A stretch of 58,654 bases of DNA from an uncultured bacterium (lineage in GTDB: Bacteria > Verrucomicrobiota > Kiritimatiellia > CAIKKV01 > CAITUY01). Below are positions 34,101 through 44,431 of this stretch, in pieces (position 1 is the first letter of the stretch; every line of letters begins with the position of its first letter). The position numbers and the translations under genes are program-made. Location: assembly GCA_903908715.1 (NCBI GenBank), contig CAIVSY010000111.1, positions 1 through 58,654 on the forward strand, in the 5' to 3' direction. The notes below the pieces were generated by a model. The model saw only the letters and a program-made list of their open reading frames with translations, had not been told where the DNA came from and ran no database searches.

Positions 34101-37100
34101 GTGATTTCCTGCGGCTGCAATATCGAGCCGACACTTCTCTGCCGGCCGATGCTCATGGTGGCCGTATCGCCCGCAACAACATTCCCGTCCTGTGCCAGCG
34201 TCATGCCCAGCGTCAGGCTTACACCGTTGTAGACGGTCACCGGAACCGAGGCTCCGCCTGCACTGCCCACCATCATCAGCACGCCATCATTTGCGCCCAG
34301 CCCCTCGCCCAGCGCCACACCCGTGATGGTCACAACCGCACTGGTAGTAGCCGCGTCAAAGGTCAGTGTGGCAGGTTCGACTGTGAACAGGGTCTCATCG
34401 CTGCTAAAGACATTCACAGTAGCATTCGTCATCCCCGTTCGCATGATGAAGGCAACGGTAGCCGTCGTGGAATGCCCGACCTGTACATCCAGGGTCAGGG
34501 GATTGACCGTCAGAATATCCGCCACACAGGGGTTGCTACGCTGGCGATATTCATCAAGGTTGATGATGCCATCCGCATCCGGATCGCCGTAGGCTCCCGC
34601 ATCACCCGCCGCCGAAAGAGGATCCAACCCGCATCCGAGATACTGGCTTTCCCACCAGTCCGGCAGGCCGTCGCCATCGGAGTCCAGCGCAATGAGAACC
34701 GGCACGCTGTACGGCAGGTTCGTCCACGTAACGGCGCCGACAATGGTAGCCGCATCCCGCCAGTCCTGTTCCCAGTTCCGTTCATACCCTGCGGTGAAGT
34801 CCTCCACCTGGCCGTGGTCCCATGCCTGGTTCCGGCTGGTTCCCACAACCCCCGCGCGATACGAAGTGCCATCATCGAAGCGGTAATACGCAACCAGTCC
34901 CGGCTCAGCACCGGTCAGCGGTTCCGACAGGGTCTCCATCAGGTCATTCGATCCGCGCGCCACGTTCCAGATCCGCACCTCATCCATCGCGCCGGCAAAG
35001 CCCTCGCCGATCCGCTGGACAACCGGTCCGACACCGCCCACGTTCGGGTTCCGCGGGCAGATCATATTGGTCACTTCCGCGCCATTGACATACAGGCGCA
35101 GGTACTGCCCGTTGACCTGGTAGGTCGCCGCAACATGGGTCCAGTTCGAAACGGTGGTCATCGCGCCACCCGACGCCACAACCGTTGACGCCGTCAGGAC
35201 ATTGGTCCCGAACCCGGCGACCGGATTCATGCTCGAGTTCAGTCCGAGGAAGAAATTAGGATCCCCCGGCTGAGCCTCGCGGTAGATCAGATTCGCCGCC
35301 TGGCTCGCCGTCGGGCAGATCCAGGCTTCCAGGGTCCATTCCTTCAGGGCGAAGCGACTGTACAGCGGCATTTCGACATAGCTGCCCGCCGTGCCCGGCA
35401 GGATGATTCCGCGCTGGTATTGCGGGCTCTGGGAACTGGACGGGTTGGTTCCGGAAACCTTTTCGGCCAAATCACCGATGCCGTCGTCATCCGTATCCGC
35501 CAGCCATGGATCCGACAGGTGCCACTGCTCATCCTGGTTTTCGAGGCCATCGCCATCACAATCCTCAACCCCGTCCCAATCCCCGTTATTGTCGCTATCG
35601 TTGTCATGCGGATTGGTGTCGCAATAGAACTCATACAGGTTATTCAGGCCATCCTCGTCGAGGTCGTTTGTCGCGGAAGCATCTCCGTCAAAGTTCAGGG
35701 CTTCCCACCAGTTCGGCAATCCATCCGCATCGGCATCGGCTTCGCCTATCAGGTCCACCGGCACGTTCGTTGCGAACGTAATACCAGCCAAGGCATAGTC
35801 CCAATTTAGTGGATTCGCAAAATCCTCCGCTCCGTGTCCGGTGACGCCACCCGTCAACAAGTTGGTGACTGTCGTGTTCTCGCCATCATCGAACGGGTAC
35901 CACGCCAGCGGAGCCTTCAGGTAACTGACTAGTCCCACCGCATCCAGATCCGGGCCCGGACGGCCAAAACCGCCATACGCCGCTTCCGGATTGTCGCCCG
36001 CATCCAACACAAGGACAAACCGGTAACTGTCCTCGGTTGATTCGATGTACGGATCAATATCAATTCCAGAGACACTGCTGTCGGCATATCCGACCGGAAC
36101 CCACAGGTTTCCATCGCGGCTGATGGCCACGAATGAACGCTCGCCTTCGACCAGGTCCTGGAACACATACAAGTCGGGACGGATGTCCCCGCTTCCATGC
36201 AGCAGTGTGTTGGTGAACTGCAGGCAGACGAAACCCGTGCTGAAAGTGACCCCTGTGCTGGATACAACGAGGTCTGAACGACCCAGACTGACCCAATTGC
36301 CGTTCAAGCCGTCACTGTCGGGGATGCCCAATGCCTTTTCAGGATCGTCATACAGGTTCTCGGTCGCGTTAGTTCCGCCGGAATAGGCAAAAACAGCATC
36401 CGCAAATGCCAGCTCCCCATCCGGGAAGAAGACGCCCTTATACGAGGCCGAATTCTCGTTCAATGTCCCCTGGACAAACTCTCCACCGAACAGTCGCATA
36501 TTGGACAAAATCTCATCAGCCGTGCGGGCCGCATCCCAGATCCTGACTTCATCCAGATATCCGGTCAACCCCTCGCCCATCACTACGTCCCCGGCTCCGG
36601 TCGCCGGAATCTCCAGACACTGCTGCGCCTGGTACGCCACACCGTCAACAAACAACCTCAGGGTCTTGTTGCCGGCATTCCACACGCCCGCCAGATGCAC
36701 CCAGGTGTTCGACGGCAACACCATGTTCGCCCCCGCCCAGTATCGCCGCCCCGTCTCAGTCGTGAACTCCACCACCGGCGAGTTGCCCACCACGCGTAGC
36801 GCATACCCTGTACGCCCCATTGGCATCTTCCGCTCAATGACTGAACCTGTCTGGCCATCCGTCGCAAGGTTCACCCAAGCCTCCAACGTCCAGGCCCCGT
36901 TTGTTGTTCCAGCATTCAGATCCAGCCGGTCCGAGGCGCCGTCCACGATTCCCGGCACCGGATAGGCCGCGCCCGTCAACACCATCGCACGCTGTACCAG
37001 CGGACTCCGTGAATCCACCGGGCTTGTCAAGGTACGCCCATCCGCCTTCACCACCAGCGGATCGAGTTCCGCGCCATCCGCCACCCCGTCATCATCCGTG

Positions 37101-40100
37101 TCCGGATCTCCGGGATTCGTCCCGTGCACAGCCACCTCGCCCAAGTTCGACAGTTCATCCCCATCCGAATCCTCGTTGGCATCGGTAACACCATTCCCGT
37201 TGCTATCCCGTAGCCGAGGGTCAGTGTTGCACCAGTATTCATACAGGTTCACGAGTCCGTCGCCATCCACATCGCCGTTGGCACCGCTGATGCCTGTGCT
37301 ACTGTACGGATCAAGCCCATAACTCATCTCCCACCAATCGGGCATACCGTCGCCATCGGAGTCCTTGGTCAGCAGCGGCGTTTCACTGGTCGAAAAGACC
37401 GCCCCGTCCAACCGCGCCGCAAAAGACCACCCCGTCAGCCAATCGCCGACCATGGAAAAGTCCTGGGCTGTCAGTCCACCATCATCAAACCGGAAGAGCG
37501 ACACACCGGACAGGGGACCTGTTACCGGCAACGCGTAGAGTCTCTGAATACCGGCAATGTCGTCCGCAGTCAAAATCGGGGGCACGGTTGGATCATAGAT
37601 TGGATACATGATGGCCTTCGGATCGTCAGAATGGCCCAACCCGAGATTATGACCGATTTCATGCAACGCAGTGCTCTCGAGATCAACACCGGGGCCCGAA
37701 AGACCAATCTGCCACGGCTCATCATCGTCAAAATGCAAATCGCCGGCAATCGGCTCCGAAGTCACGTCGTTGGGGAGGTATCCGTGGGCCAGCGTTCCGC
37801 CAGCTCCGTCAAAGTCCGCATCATCGCCATGCGCTCCCGTAAACCATCCAATATCCAAGGATTTCGGCAGGCCCGCCTGGGTCGCTTCGGAGAACGTGAT
37901 CGCCGCTGCTTCCTCCCACTTCCTTAACTGATCCTCCACGCACTGCCGGGCCGCAGCCGGAGGCAACTTGGCAGTTTCGTTAAGGAAGAAATACGTCAGT
38001 TCGCAGGATCCGCGGCCAGGGCCATCCCATCCCTCACCCTCCACAGAGAAGGGAGCAGGCTCCAACCCTCCGGACGTATGCGCCGACCGCAAGCGGACCG
38101 GCCCGCCGGATGTCAGGTAGTCAGCAGCCGGCAACATCCAGGCAACCCCATCATTCGCAGCCAGGGCCGCAGCCTGGGCATCACTGACCGTTGCCACAAG
38201 GTAGGTCGCCACAAGGAACTTGTCCTGATAAACCGTTCCGCCAGCCTCCTGCACCGCTTGCAGTGCCGCTGCCTGCGTCACATCATTGTGGAACTGCACA
38301 AGGACTTTGCGGGCGAGATGGCTGCCGTCCACATTCAATCTGGCGGAGATCTTATCCCCAGCCTTCAACAACCCCGTCCAGCGGACCGCACTACCCAACG
38401 CCACCAACTGCTCGCGGGTGGCTGTCACCATCCGGGCATAATCGCTGACATGATTCAACACCTTGATTCCAGCAGATTCCAACTGATCCCTGGCCGCCGC
38501 AGTTGCCTTGGAATCAAACTGGACCAAGGCATGGATCGGCTGACCGGCAGGTAACGCCAGGATTTCAGAGCTTACTCCGCCCAAGGCTGTCACGGTCCGG
38601 TTCTTGAGCGGAATCAATCCGGATGCCGTGCTCATCTGCGCTTCGGGCGCATTATACCGCCCGGCGATCTCGGCAGCCGACCGCGTCAACGACCAGATTC
38701 GCACTTCATCCACATACCCCATATATCCATTGGTCACTGCCCCAACGGAACGGGACGCACCGATCGTAACCTCATCCTGATCGTGATCCACAGCGTATCC
38801 GAACACCGTCGGCGGCAGATCAATGGCATCGTTTCGCCACGTCGCGAGTGTTCCATTAATGTACAAGGCCAGACTGTTGGACATGCTGTCATACGTTCCC
38901 GCAAGGTGCGTCCACTCGTCCTTTGGAATCGTTACGGTTATGGCAGGATCCAGTTGTGCTGTTGCCTCAGCCCCGCTCAAGCGGACTTCGCTTTCCACAT
39001 TGTTCGTCGTCGTGGAGTACCGGATGTACGGCCGCAACTGGCCTGCCGGCGCGTTTGTACTAAGTCCCATCTCGTAATTGATGCCGCTCTGCCCCGGCAT
39101 CAAACCGTTGACGAAACGACTGACCAACACTCCGCCGTTGCTGTTCGTGTCCGGCTTAACCCACATTTCCAGCGTCCAGCTTTCGGACATCAGCTTGTTA
39201 CTGGGCGGCACGATGACCCGTGCGTTCCCGTTCAAATAGACGGACCGCGGCACGGCGGGCTCCAGCGGATTGAGAGGATCGGTCGCCTGTGTCGGCAGGG
39301 GACTCGTCGCAGGGCGGACATAGGACGGATCCGTGAAACCTGTTACCTCTTCCCAATCCGTCAACCCGTCATCATCGGTATCCTTGTCATCCGGCAGGGT
39401 CTCCCGGGTCAGCTCCTGCAGATTGATCAGGCGATCACCATCGCTATCCTCGTTTTTATCCGGAATTCCATCACCATCCGAATCACCACTGGAAGGATTC
39501 AGACCGCACCGGAATTCCACAAAGTTCGTCAAACCGTCGCCATCCAGATCACCGAAGGCGCCGTTCGCCCCGGAGGAATCAAGAGGATTCAAGCCGAACG
39601 TTTCTTCCCACTGATCAGGCAACCCGTCGGCATCCGAATCGAACGCCGTTTCCGCCGGCACCCCGCCGCCATCCCACATGGCGACATCCTCATCCGCCTC
39701 GGCCCAGCGTAGCGGCAGGCAATCAGTGAACAGCGGATAGCTCGCCGCCGTCGGCTGGCTGTAGATGAAGCCGCCGCTGAGCGGATTGATCTCTTCCATG
39801 ATATCCGGCTGGGTGAAGTACCGGAAGTTGTACGGATTGCCAGAATTCGCATAGATCATCTCCGTCTCGCGGCGCGGATCGCCCAGATCCACAGCGGGCC
39901 GTTCCGGTATGTGGGCCGCAGTATTTTCGACCCAGGGGACATAGGTGTAGTCCGTATAGCGCATAGAGACTTCCGGACTGCCCGCCCAGAACCACGCCGC
40001 AACATAGTCCGCCGGTCGATTGTTCAAATGGACAATGTCATACCCCTCCGGAGAAACCGGCGAGTGATCCGGATCCGGCAGGTCATCGAACGTGTACAAG

Positions 40101-43100
40101 CCGTAGATCCGGCTTGTAGTATTCGCAAAAGCAAGGACGTCGGCCTGCTTCATCCGGCGCTTCATGCCGGACACGACATCCGTCTGACTCCGGCTGCCGT
40201 CCCAGATACGGACTTCATCAATCCACCCCTTGAAGAAGCTATGAGGTGAAGGCGGTGGAATGAAAAGCCTTGGGATCACAGTTCCGCCTGGCACGTTGTC
40301 GCCGGCGCCAATGACAAACGGTGCGGCGCTAAGACGCACATAGCCTTCATTGCCGAACCGACCCACAGCCGGCAATTCATTGGGCGTGATGGACTGGGCC
40401 ATCTTGCCGTTTACGTAGAGCGTCAGGCGGCCGCGCTGCTCACCCGGGATCGGAACGGAATAGGTCCCCGCCAAATGCGTCCAACTGGTGGACGAAACCG
40501 GCGTCATGGATGCGGCCTTTGCCTGATAGAAGATAACCGGATCGCCTTCCCCTGTGTACTCCACGTACGGAACACCTGCCGGATCCAAGGCCAGACGGAA
40601 ATTGATCCGCAGGGGATCACCGCCCAGCGGGTTACCCGCCGGGACCGAGATTGGCCGCTCAACGATAATCTGACGCTCACCCGACCCTGGATTTAACGGC
40701 TTGACCCATGCCTCAACCGTAAAGCTACGGAAGGTATCCACTAGGAAATGGTACGGCGTGTCCGTCCGGACATAGGCATCACGGCCCGCCGGCAGATAAA
40801 GGGCACGGCGCTTGATGGGGCTTTCCATCGTCAGGGCATCCGTGAACGTCTGGTTCAACTCAGGATAATCCCCGACATTGTCGTTATCGGTGTCAAACCC
40901 CTCGTTCATTTCAAAGTCATACATCCAGGTGGGGCGCCCGTCACGAGGATCCGGGTACGGCGCCCAGGCATTGGGCCAGTACGTTCCCGGCGTATAGTAC
41001 AGGTTCACAAAGCTGTTCGCATAATACGGATCACTCATCCACAGCGGCGATGGGTCCGTGTGGTAGGTCGGAGAATAGTCGGCATTCATGAAATCCACGG
41101 CTTCCCCGCCGTTATGCAGACCATCCCCGTCCGGATCGCTTTCCGGCGTTCCGATCGCCCAGGGCTCCGTCCTGGGATCCCCCACCAGCCATGGAGCATC
41201 GCGAAAGAAATCGGGAATGATGACCATCGGCGCTTCATAGACACGGCTCGCCGGCAGGGAATAGAATCCGTACACAGGACACAACCCGTGGTAGATTTCC
41301 CAATAGTCGTCCATCCCGTCCATATCGGAGTCGGGATTACCCGGATCCGTGCTGGAATACGGGATGGCGCCGCCGGGCGTCAGAAGCGGAATGTAGCGGG
41401 CCGCCTCACCGCAATCCGTCGCCCTCCAGTCCCATTCCTTGGCCAGCCGCTGGAAGAAATCACGGGTGTTATAGGAGGGCAGGCCCGGCGTCCAGGCATC
41501 GTACTGCCAGTGATACGTCGCCGCCGTCATGTATTCGAGGTAGTTGGGCAGTTTGTCGTTATCCGTATCAGCAAAAGTATCGCCCAGCGTGCCGTTGGCG
41601 CCGCCCCCGAACGCAGCTTCCCAGGGGTCGGGCAATGTATCGCCATCCGTATCCCAGGAGGTCGGATTCAAACCACCCGCCGTATAACAGGCGCCATTCC
41701 ACGTGAAAGCTGTGAAGACCATCTGTGTCGCGACATACACAAGATTTGAGCCATCATGGACGGGAATGTTGACTAAATTGGTGACGCTTGTGGCCAAACC
41801 GCCATTAAAGGCGCCCCGTTCACCGCTGTCCGAGAGATCGTCATCGTCGGTGTTCCCGTTATTAACATCGGTCGGGAAAATCTTGTTCAGCCAATTGGTC
41901 ACCGGCGTGAGCGCCAGACGGTTCGTGGATGACGTGACCAAACTCTCGAACTCCTGCCAGTTGGACAAGCCGTCGCCATCCTCATCCAGGCTACCATCCA
42001 CCGGGTCAGCCGGATTCAACCCCATATACCCTTCCCAACCATCCCAGATTCCATCACCATCCGTATCCGGCTTCAATGGATGGGAGGCATTATCAAGCTC
42101 CACGGTGGTTCCCTTTGGCGCAAGCATCATCACACCATCAGGCCCCCACATCTCCTCCCGGGCCGAATATGGCGCCGTATTGGGGGACGCAGCCGCTCCC
42201 GGGCCCGGAATGTCACCAGGCCCCGGATAGGTTGCCGCCCATGCAGTGCGGGGATCAAAGTCTTCCGCTTCGTACACCTCGGCATTGCGCAGGGTATCCA
42301 AATCATCGGCCGACATCTTGGCCATCCAGTCATCATCCCGGTTATCCTTTTCATCCGACGGCACGGATCCGGATGTGACAGGCGTCCAGGGATCATACCC
42401 GAAGATGACCTCGTACCCGTCGGGCAACCCATCCTGGTCAAAATCAATCAGGAACGGATGCGAACAACGCGGCGGATCGTCCGGAGTCGGCGTCTGGTCG
42501 CGGCGAATGCTATGCGGCGCCCCCACGATGCCCGAACTGAAGGCATTGGAGGAGGAAGCATTGTACTCCATGATATCCGAATACCAATAGGCGGATACGC
42601 CACCCGTCAGGTAATCATACAGGACATCACGGTCCGGGCTCGGATCGGTCCCATCCAGATCCACGTGGATTCTCTTGGGATTATAACGCCGGGTCGTATT
42701 GGTCGCACCATCCCACAACGGCACCGTGTTGGTAATCGTAAGCTCGACAGCGTTGGTTACGCCATAAATAAAGACCTCATTGGTCCCGCCGTTTGCCCGC
42801 TGCCACTGGTCCCAGGTAAACTCATACCCGTCATCCATTCCGTCCTCTTCCGAGTCACGGCTGTTGCTTCGGCTCTGGTCGTCCGTGTCAGCCGGATTGG
42901 CAACCTTGATCTTGACCGCACCGCGACTGGTGCTGAACGGATACAGCGGATCCCCGAGATTAATCGTGGAATAGGTGCAGGGATCGATTGCGTCCGGCCC
43001 GCGCCATTCATCTATATTCCGCAGTTTCCTGTTCGTCAGCCGGTAGCCGGTCGTCGTACTCCACTGGTAGTCTGTATCCGGATTCCCTTCCGGACCATTG

Positions 43101-44431
43101 TTGATCGACACAGCCCCGGAATCCAGCACGGAGGAAATAAAGGTCCGGGCCGCTTCCACCGTGAGGTTTGTCGGATCAATGTAATACCTCTCGTAGAAGT
43201 CATCCATTCCGTCGCCATCTGTATCGGCACTCAACGGGTTGGCATACCAGTTCCGGTTTGTCGCCTGAATGGTGAATTCCTCATAGTTGCTCAGCCCGTC
43301 GCGATCAGGATCGCCATCCGGCCCGTCATTGCCGCTGCCGTTCAACGGATCCAGATTGAACCGTTGTTCCCATGAATCCGGCAGTGCGTCACCATCCGAA
43401 TCGCCGCCGATTGCCGAGAAATTGGCCGTGATGTTCACAGGCCCTGTGACGGTCAGATTCAGCGTACCTGAAACATTGGAGGAGCCCACACGCCAGCCGG
43501 TGAAGAGATATCCGGGCAACGGCTTGGCCTGCAAGCTCCAGGTGGTCCCCTGCACCCACCAGTTGCTCCCCAGATAATCCACCACATCCGCACCAGTGGA
43601 CGCATTCACCACCACCAGGTACTCATTGGTCCATACCCAGCGGTTACTGGAAGCCGTGGACACCGTGAAGGGTCCATAGTAGGAATAGGCACCGCTGGCG
43701 GGAATGTCGCCCGCACCCTGCGTCCACCCTACACACTGCCTGCGATGATCCGCCGCGACCACTACCGTCGGAACCGTCGCACTGGCCGTAAACAACTGGC
43801 CGAGGGTCAGATTGGTTGTAACGGACGCTGTTCCGGGCCCGGCCGGATCGTACCCTGTGTACCTCAGCAGCGGTTTGAAGTTGGCCGTAACCGTCTTGTT
43901 GGCGTCCATGTAGATCCGCGTACTGGCAGCGGCGGCGTTCTCCACGCCGGCAGCGCCGGTCCATCCGTCAAACGTGTACCCTGCCGAGGGCGTAGCCAAT
44001 ATGCTGAACCAATCCTTGGGAAGCCCGGTGACCGTTCCCGTCGGGGATGTTGTCCCGCCCACGCCGGCAACCAGGGTCAGGCTGTAGGTGGGTGCCGTGC
44101 TGATGAAATTCGCGATGATAATCGCATCTCCGCTGACAATCACACTGTTCGGAGAGGCGTTCGACGCACCCACAAGGGAACACCCGAAAACCGTCCAGTG
44201 GCTGAACTGCCAATCCGGATTATTGGACACCCAGACCGTGACCTGCTGCCCGTTCGTCGCCGTGGCTGCGGCTGCATAGGCCGTGCCGCCCGACGACGGA
44301 CTGGTCGAAGTGAACACGCCAAAGGCCGATGCCGGGGTCGCCGAGAAGGCCAGTCCGAACGCCGCCAGCAGGATGGCTCCGCGCACCAGATTGACCGCTT
44401 TCTTCATCATCGGAATGCTTGTCTTGCTCAT
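31169..44431 (-). CDS. Giant secreted LamG/matrixin/TSP3 protein
   Basis: A 4420-residue exported protein. Signal peptide at 1-36 (ending TPASAFG). Divergent InlB-type repeats with the word VTANF at about 60-345. Many calcium-binding bacterial TSP3-type repeats (pattern DSDGDGLPDWWE) fill the length. Four LamG/concanavalin-like domains begin near residues 1205, 1725, 2480 and 3000 (each with an EAWV/EMWV strand). Near 2040-2110 a segment resembles a protease propeptide/I9 fold. At about 2150-2310 is a matrixin-type metalloprotease with HEIGHNLGLGHS and the Met-turn IMYP. The region 3300-3640 has Ig/Calx-beta-like strands. The C-terminus is a ~75-residue module with YQVQYSDDLKTW, and no LPXTG or PEP-CTERM is seen. 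Starts in the stop of the upstream lipoprotein gene (ATGA). Likely adhesin or polymer-degrading surface protein; function not proven. Confidence 0.9.
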   Translation of the reverse strand: MSKTSIPMMKKAVNLVRGAILLAAFGLAFSATPASAFGVFTSTSPSSGGTAYAAAATATNGQQVTVWVSNNPDWQFSHWTVFGCSLVGASNASPNSVIVSGDAIIIANFISTAPTYSLTLVAGVGGTTSPTGTVTGLPKDWFSILATPSAGYTFDGWTGAAGVENAAAASTRIYMDANKTVTANFKPLLRYTGYDPAGPGTASVTTNLTLGQLFTASATVPTVVVAADHRRQCVGWTQGAGDIPASGAYSYYGPFTVSTASSNRWVWTNEYLVVVNASTGADVVDYLGSNWWVQGTTWSLQAKPLPGYLFTGWRVGSSNVSGTLNLTVTGPVNITANFSAIGGDSDGDALPDSWEQRFNLDPLNGSGNDGPDGDPDRDGLSNYEEFTIQATNRNWYANPLSADTDGDGMDDFYERYYIDPTNLTVEAARTFISSVLDSGAVSINNGPEGNPDTDYQWSTTTGYRLTNRKLRNIDEWRGPDAIDPCTYSTINLGDPLYPFSTSRGAVKIKVANPADTDDQSRSNSRDSEEDGMDDGYEFTWDQWQRANGGTNEVFIYGVTNAVELTITNTVPLWDGATNTTRRYNPKRIHVDLDGTDPSPDRDVLYDYLTGGVSAYWYSDIMEYNASSSNAFSSGIVGAPHSIRRDQTPTPDDPPRCSHPFLIDFDQDGLPDGYEVIFGYDPWTPVTSGSVPSDEKDNRDDDWMAKMSADDLDTLRNAEVYEAEDFDPRTAWAATYPGPGDIPGPGAAASPNTAPYSAREEMWGPDGVMMLAPKGTTVELDNASHPLKPDTDGDGIWDGWEGYMGLNPADPVDGSLDEDGDGLSNWQEFESLVTSSTNRLALTPVTNWLNKIFPTDVNNGNTDDDDLSDSGERGAFNGGLATSVTNLVNIPVHDGSNLVYVATQMVFTAFTWNGACYTAGGLNPTSWDTDGDTLPDPWEAAFGGGANGTLGDTFADTDNDKLPNYLEYMTAATYHWQYDAWTPGLPSYNTRDFFQRLAKEWDWRATDCGEAARYIPLLTPGGAIPYSSTDPGNPDSDMDGMDDYWEIYHGLCPVYGFYSLPASRVYEAPMVIIPDFFRDAPWLVGDPRTEPWAIGTPESDPDGDGLHNGGEAVDFMNADYSPTYHTDPSPLWMSDPYYANSFVNLYYTPGTYWPNAWAPYPDPRDGRPTWMYDFEMNEGFDTDNDNVGDYPELNQTFTDALTMESPIKRRALYLPAGRDAYVRTDTPYHFLVDTFRSFTVEAWVKPLNPGSGERQIIVERPISVPAGNPLGGDPLRINFRLALDPAGVPYVEYTGEGDPVIFYQAKAASMTPVSSTSWTHLAGTYSVPIPGEQRGRLTLYVNGKMAQSITPNELPAVGRFGNEGYVRLSAAPFVIGAGDNVPGGTVIPRLFIPPPSPHSFFKGWIDEVRIWDGSRSQTDVVSGMKRRMKQADVLAFANTTSRIYGLYTFDDLPDPDHSPVSPEGYDIVHLNNRPADYVAAWFWAGSPEVSMRYTDYTYVPWVENTAAHIPERPAVDLGDPRRETEMIYANSGNPYNFRYFTQPDIMEEINPLSGGFIYSQPTAASYPLFTDCLPLRWAEADEDVAMWDGGGVPAETAFDSDADGLPDQWEETFGLNPLDSSGANGAFGDLDGDGLTNFVEFRCGLNPSSGDSDGDGIPDKNEDSDGDRLINLQELTRETLPDDKDTDDDGLTDWEEVTGFTDPSYVRPATSPLPTQATDPLNPLEPAVPRSVYLNGNARVIVPPSNKLMSESWTLEMWVKPDTNSNGGVLVSRFVNGLMPGQSGINYEMGLSTNAPAGQLRPYIRYSTTTNNVESEVRLSGAEATAQLDPAITVTIPKDEWTHLAGTYDSMSNSLALYINGTLATWRNDAIDLPPTVFGYAVDHDQDEVTIGASRSVGAVTNGYMGYVDEVRIWSLTRSAAEIAGRYNAPEAQMSTASGLIPLKNRTVTALGGVSSEILALPAGQPIHALVQFDSKATAAARDQLESAGIKVLNHVSDYARMVTATREQLVALGSAVRWTGLLKAGDKISARLNVDGSHLARKVLVQFHNDVTQAAALQAVQEAGGTVYQDKFLVATYLVATVSDAQAAALAANDGVAWMLPAADYLTSGGPVRLRSAHTSGGLEPAPFSVEGEGWDGPGRGSCELTYFFLNETAKLPPAAARQCVEDQLRKWEEAAAITFSEATQAGLPKSLDIGWFTGAHGDDADFDGAGGTLAHGYLPNDVTSEPIAGDLHFDDDEPWQIGLSGPGVDLESTALHEIGHNLGLGHSDDPKAIMYPIYDPTVPPILTADDIAGIQRLYALPVTGPLSGVSLFRFDDGGLTAQDFSMVGDWLTGWSFAARLDGAVFSTSETPLLTKDSDGDGMPDWWEMSYGLDPYSSTGISGANGDVDGDGLVNLYEYWCNTDPRLRDSNGNGVTDANEDSDGDELSNLGEVAVHGTNPGDPDTDDDGVADGAELDPLVVKADGRTLTSPVDSRSPLVQRAMVLTGAAYPVPGIVDGASDRLDLNAGTTNGAWTLEAWVNLATDGQTGSVIERKMPMGRTGYALRVVGNSPVVEFTTETGRRYWAGANMVLPSNTWVHLAGVWNAGNKTLRLFVDGVAYQAQQCLEIPATGAGDVVMGEGLTGYLDEVRIWDAARTADEILSNMRLFGGEFVQGTLNENSASYKGVFFPDGELAFADAVFAYSGGTNATENLYDDPEKALGIPDSDGLNGNWVSLGRSDLVVSSTGVTFSTGFVCLQFTNTLLHGSGDIRPDLYVFQDLVEGERSFVAISRDGNLWVPVGYADSSVSGIDIDPYIESTEDSYRFVLVLDAGDNPEAAYGGFGRPGPDLDAVGLVSYLKAPLAWYPFDDGENTTVTNLLTGGVTGHGAEDFANPLNWDYALAGITFATNVPVDLIGEADADADGLPNWWEALNFDGDASATNDLDEDGLNNLYEFYCDTNPHDNDSDNNGDWDGVEDCDGDGLENQDEQWHLSDPWLADTDDDGIGDLAEKVSGTNPSSSQSPQYQRGIILPGTAGSYVEMPLYSRFALKEWTLEAWICPTASQAANLIYREAQPGDPNFFLGLNSSMNPVAGFGTNVLTASTVVASGGAMTTVSNWTHVAATYQVNGQYLRLYVNGAEVTNMICPRNPNVGGVGPVVQRIGEGFAGAMDEVRIWNVARGSNDLMETLSEPLTGAEPGLVAYYRFDDGTSYRAGVVGTSRNQAWDHGQVEDFTAGYERNWEQDWRDAATIVGAVTWTNLPYSVPVLIALDSDGDGLPDWWESQYLGCGLDPLSAAGDAGAYGDPDADGIINLDEYRQRSNPCVADILTVNPLTLDVQVGHSTTATVAFIMRTGMTNATVNVFSSDETLFTVEPATLTFDAATTSAVVTITGVALGEGLGANDGVLMMVGSAGGASVPVTVYNGVSLTLGMTLAQDGNVVAGDTATMSIGRQRSVGSILQPQEITLSVANSNLLSVPATVTIPAGTDMIWFPVTGVAVASNVMVKAEAPGYPHADYPVSVSAPSISVIQDGVPTNIVVVPTGAVTRIQIARGSNQEAAPLRLSIQSFDSDVVSFATNYVEFAARDSVEWIDLVSGGVPGTVLMRISSGIWYEDYVVTVIGSVGVDNGPYADPDGDGLCNLYEGFAGTNPNDWDTDDDGFGDYDSRQGPGYRTYGELYDDGDGIPDSWEIQYEGPCQETGIRGLDPAYYDAQLDPDRDGWSNYAEYMNGTDPLKSASHPVPVVALHFRYSGILGPDIDRALTGTGTADEGTGDGEGGTGDPAAGDTTNEVTAAKAIVLNFYTTPNMDGHPDATMQVSSGSTNLTVFDVGWVREGNNYVFAYLDDDGDGEWNPDREPAGIGQFQPINMGWGAINNVEIGLTDKMPGYSRFAWEADPTVLLHNVTNAITGGIQRNVLGPRNYWHEGDWLSLGRFGSPTGTLVFLISTNVSLADYKTNVVVMAPAVTLATPTVHTPHDTVFVYARNELEFIRDTNATAYRLQIATATNLAPIITVSNIVPYMDSLNISKAALPVYAGDNYVPTNGNYASSTWTNGRYWVRVQALTPNTQSAYSPWSAINFNLQEPAAGGKSMISGDVYYFGKVSRGYGAGQTSNLTVIVQAFESPGFSGVADAQVQISYACDTNAPSANKGSYSLKGLATKTYYVRAFIDCNGNRTLDGFEPMGFARIPATGTEYQPMMVALTSQSPSVETGVRIVIRDRDTDDDQLSDGWEWMYYGTLGRGAYDIGTNTLTLLRNYEIEPYDLDPTKPDYDGDGLEDVFEIIYSDGITYAQYQAGQSGNTDHYEPYPRSATSEGTDLNPTLWDTDGDGLSDGYEILNGLNPLDPDGDADGDGVSDAQEVLVTRTSAVAASDVLRVKQVAVVTPAEGFFSLTWTGKDGVNYQVQYSDDLKTWQDAPQGAFSGAAEHLYVEESPVVRVRYFRVVTK

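Noticed and set aside
32732-35188. An 818-codon open frame on the + strand opposite the giant protein gene
   Set aside because: It is the antisense shadow of a GC-rich, Asp/Gly-rich repeat gene, has no recognisable domain, and the opposite strand has clear protein domains over the same span.
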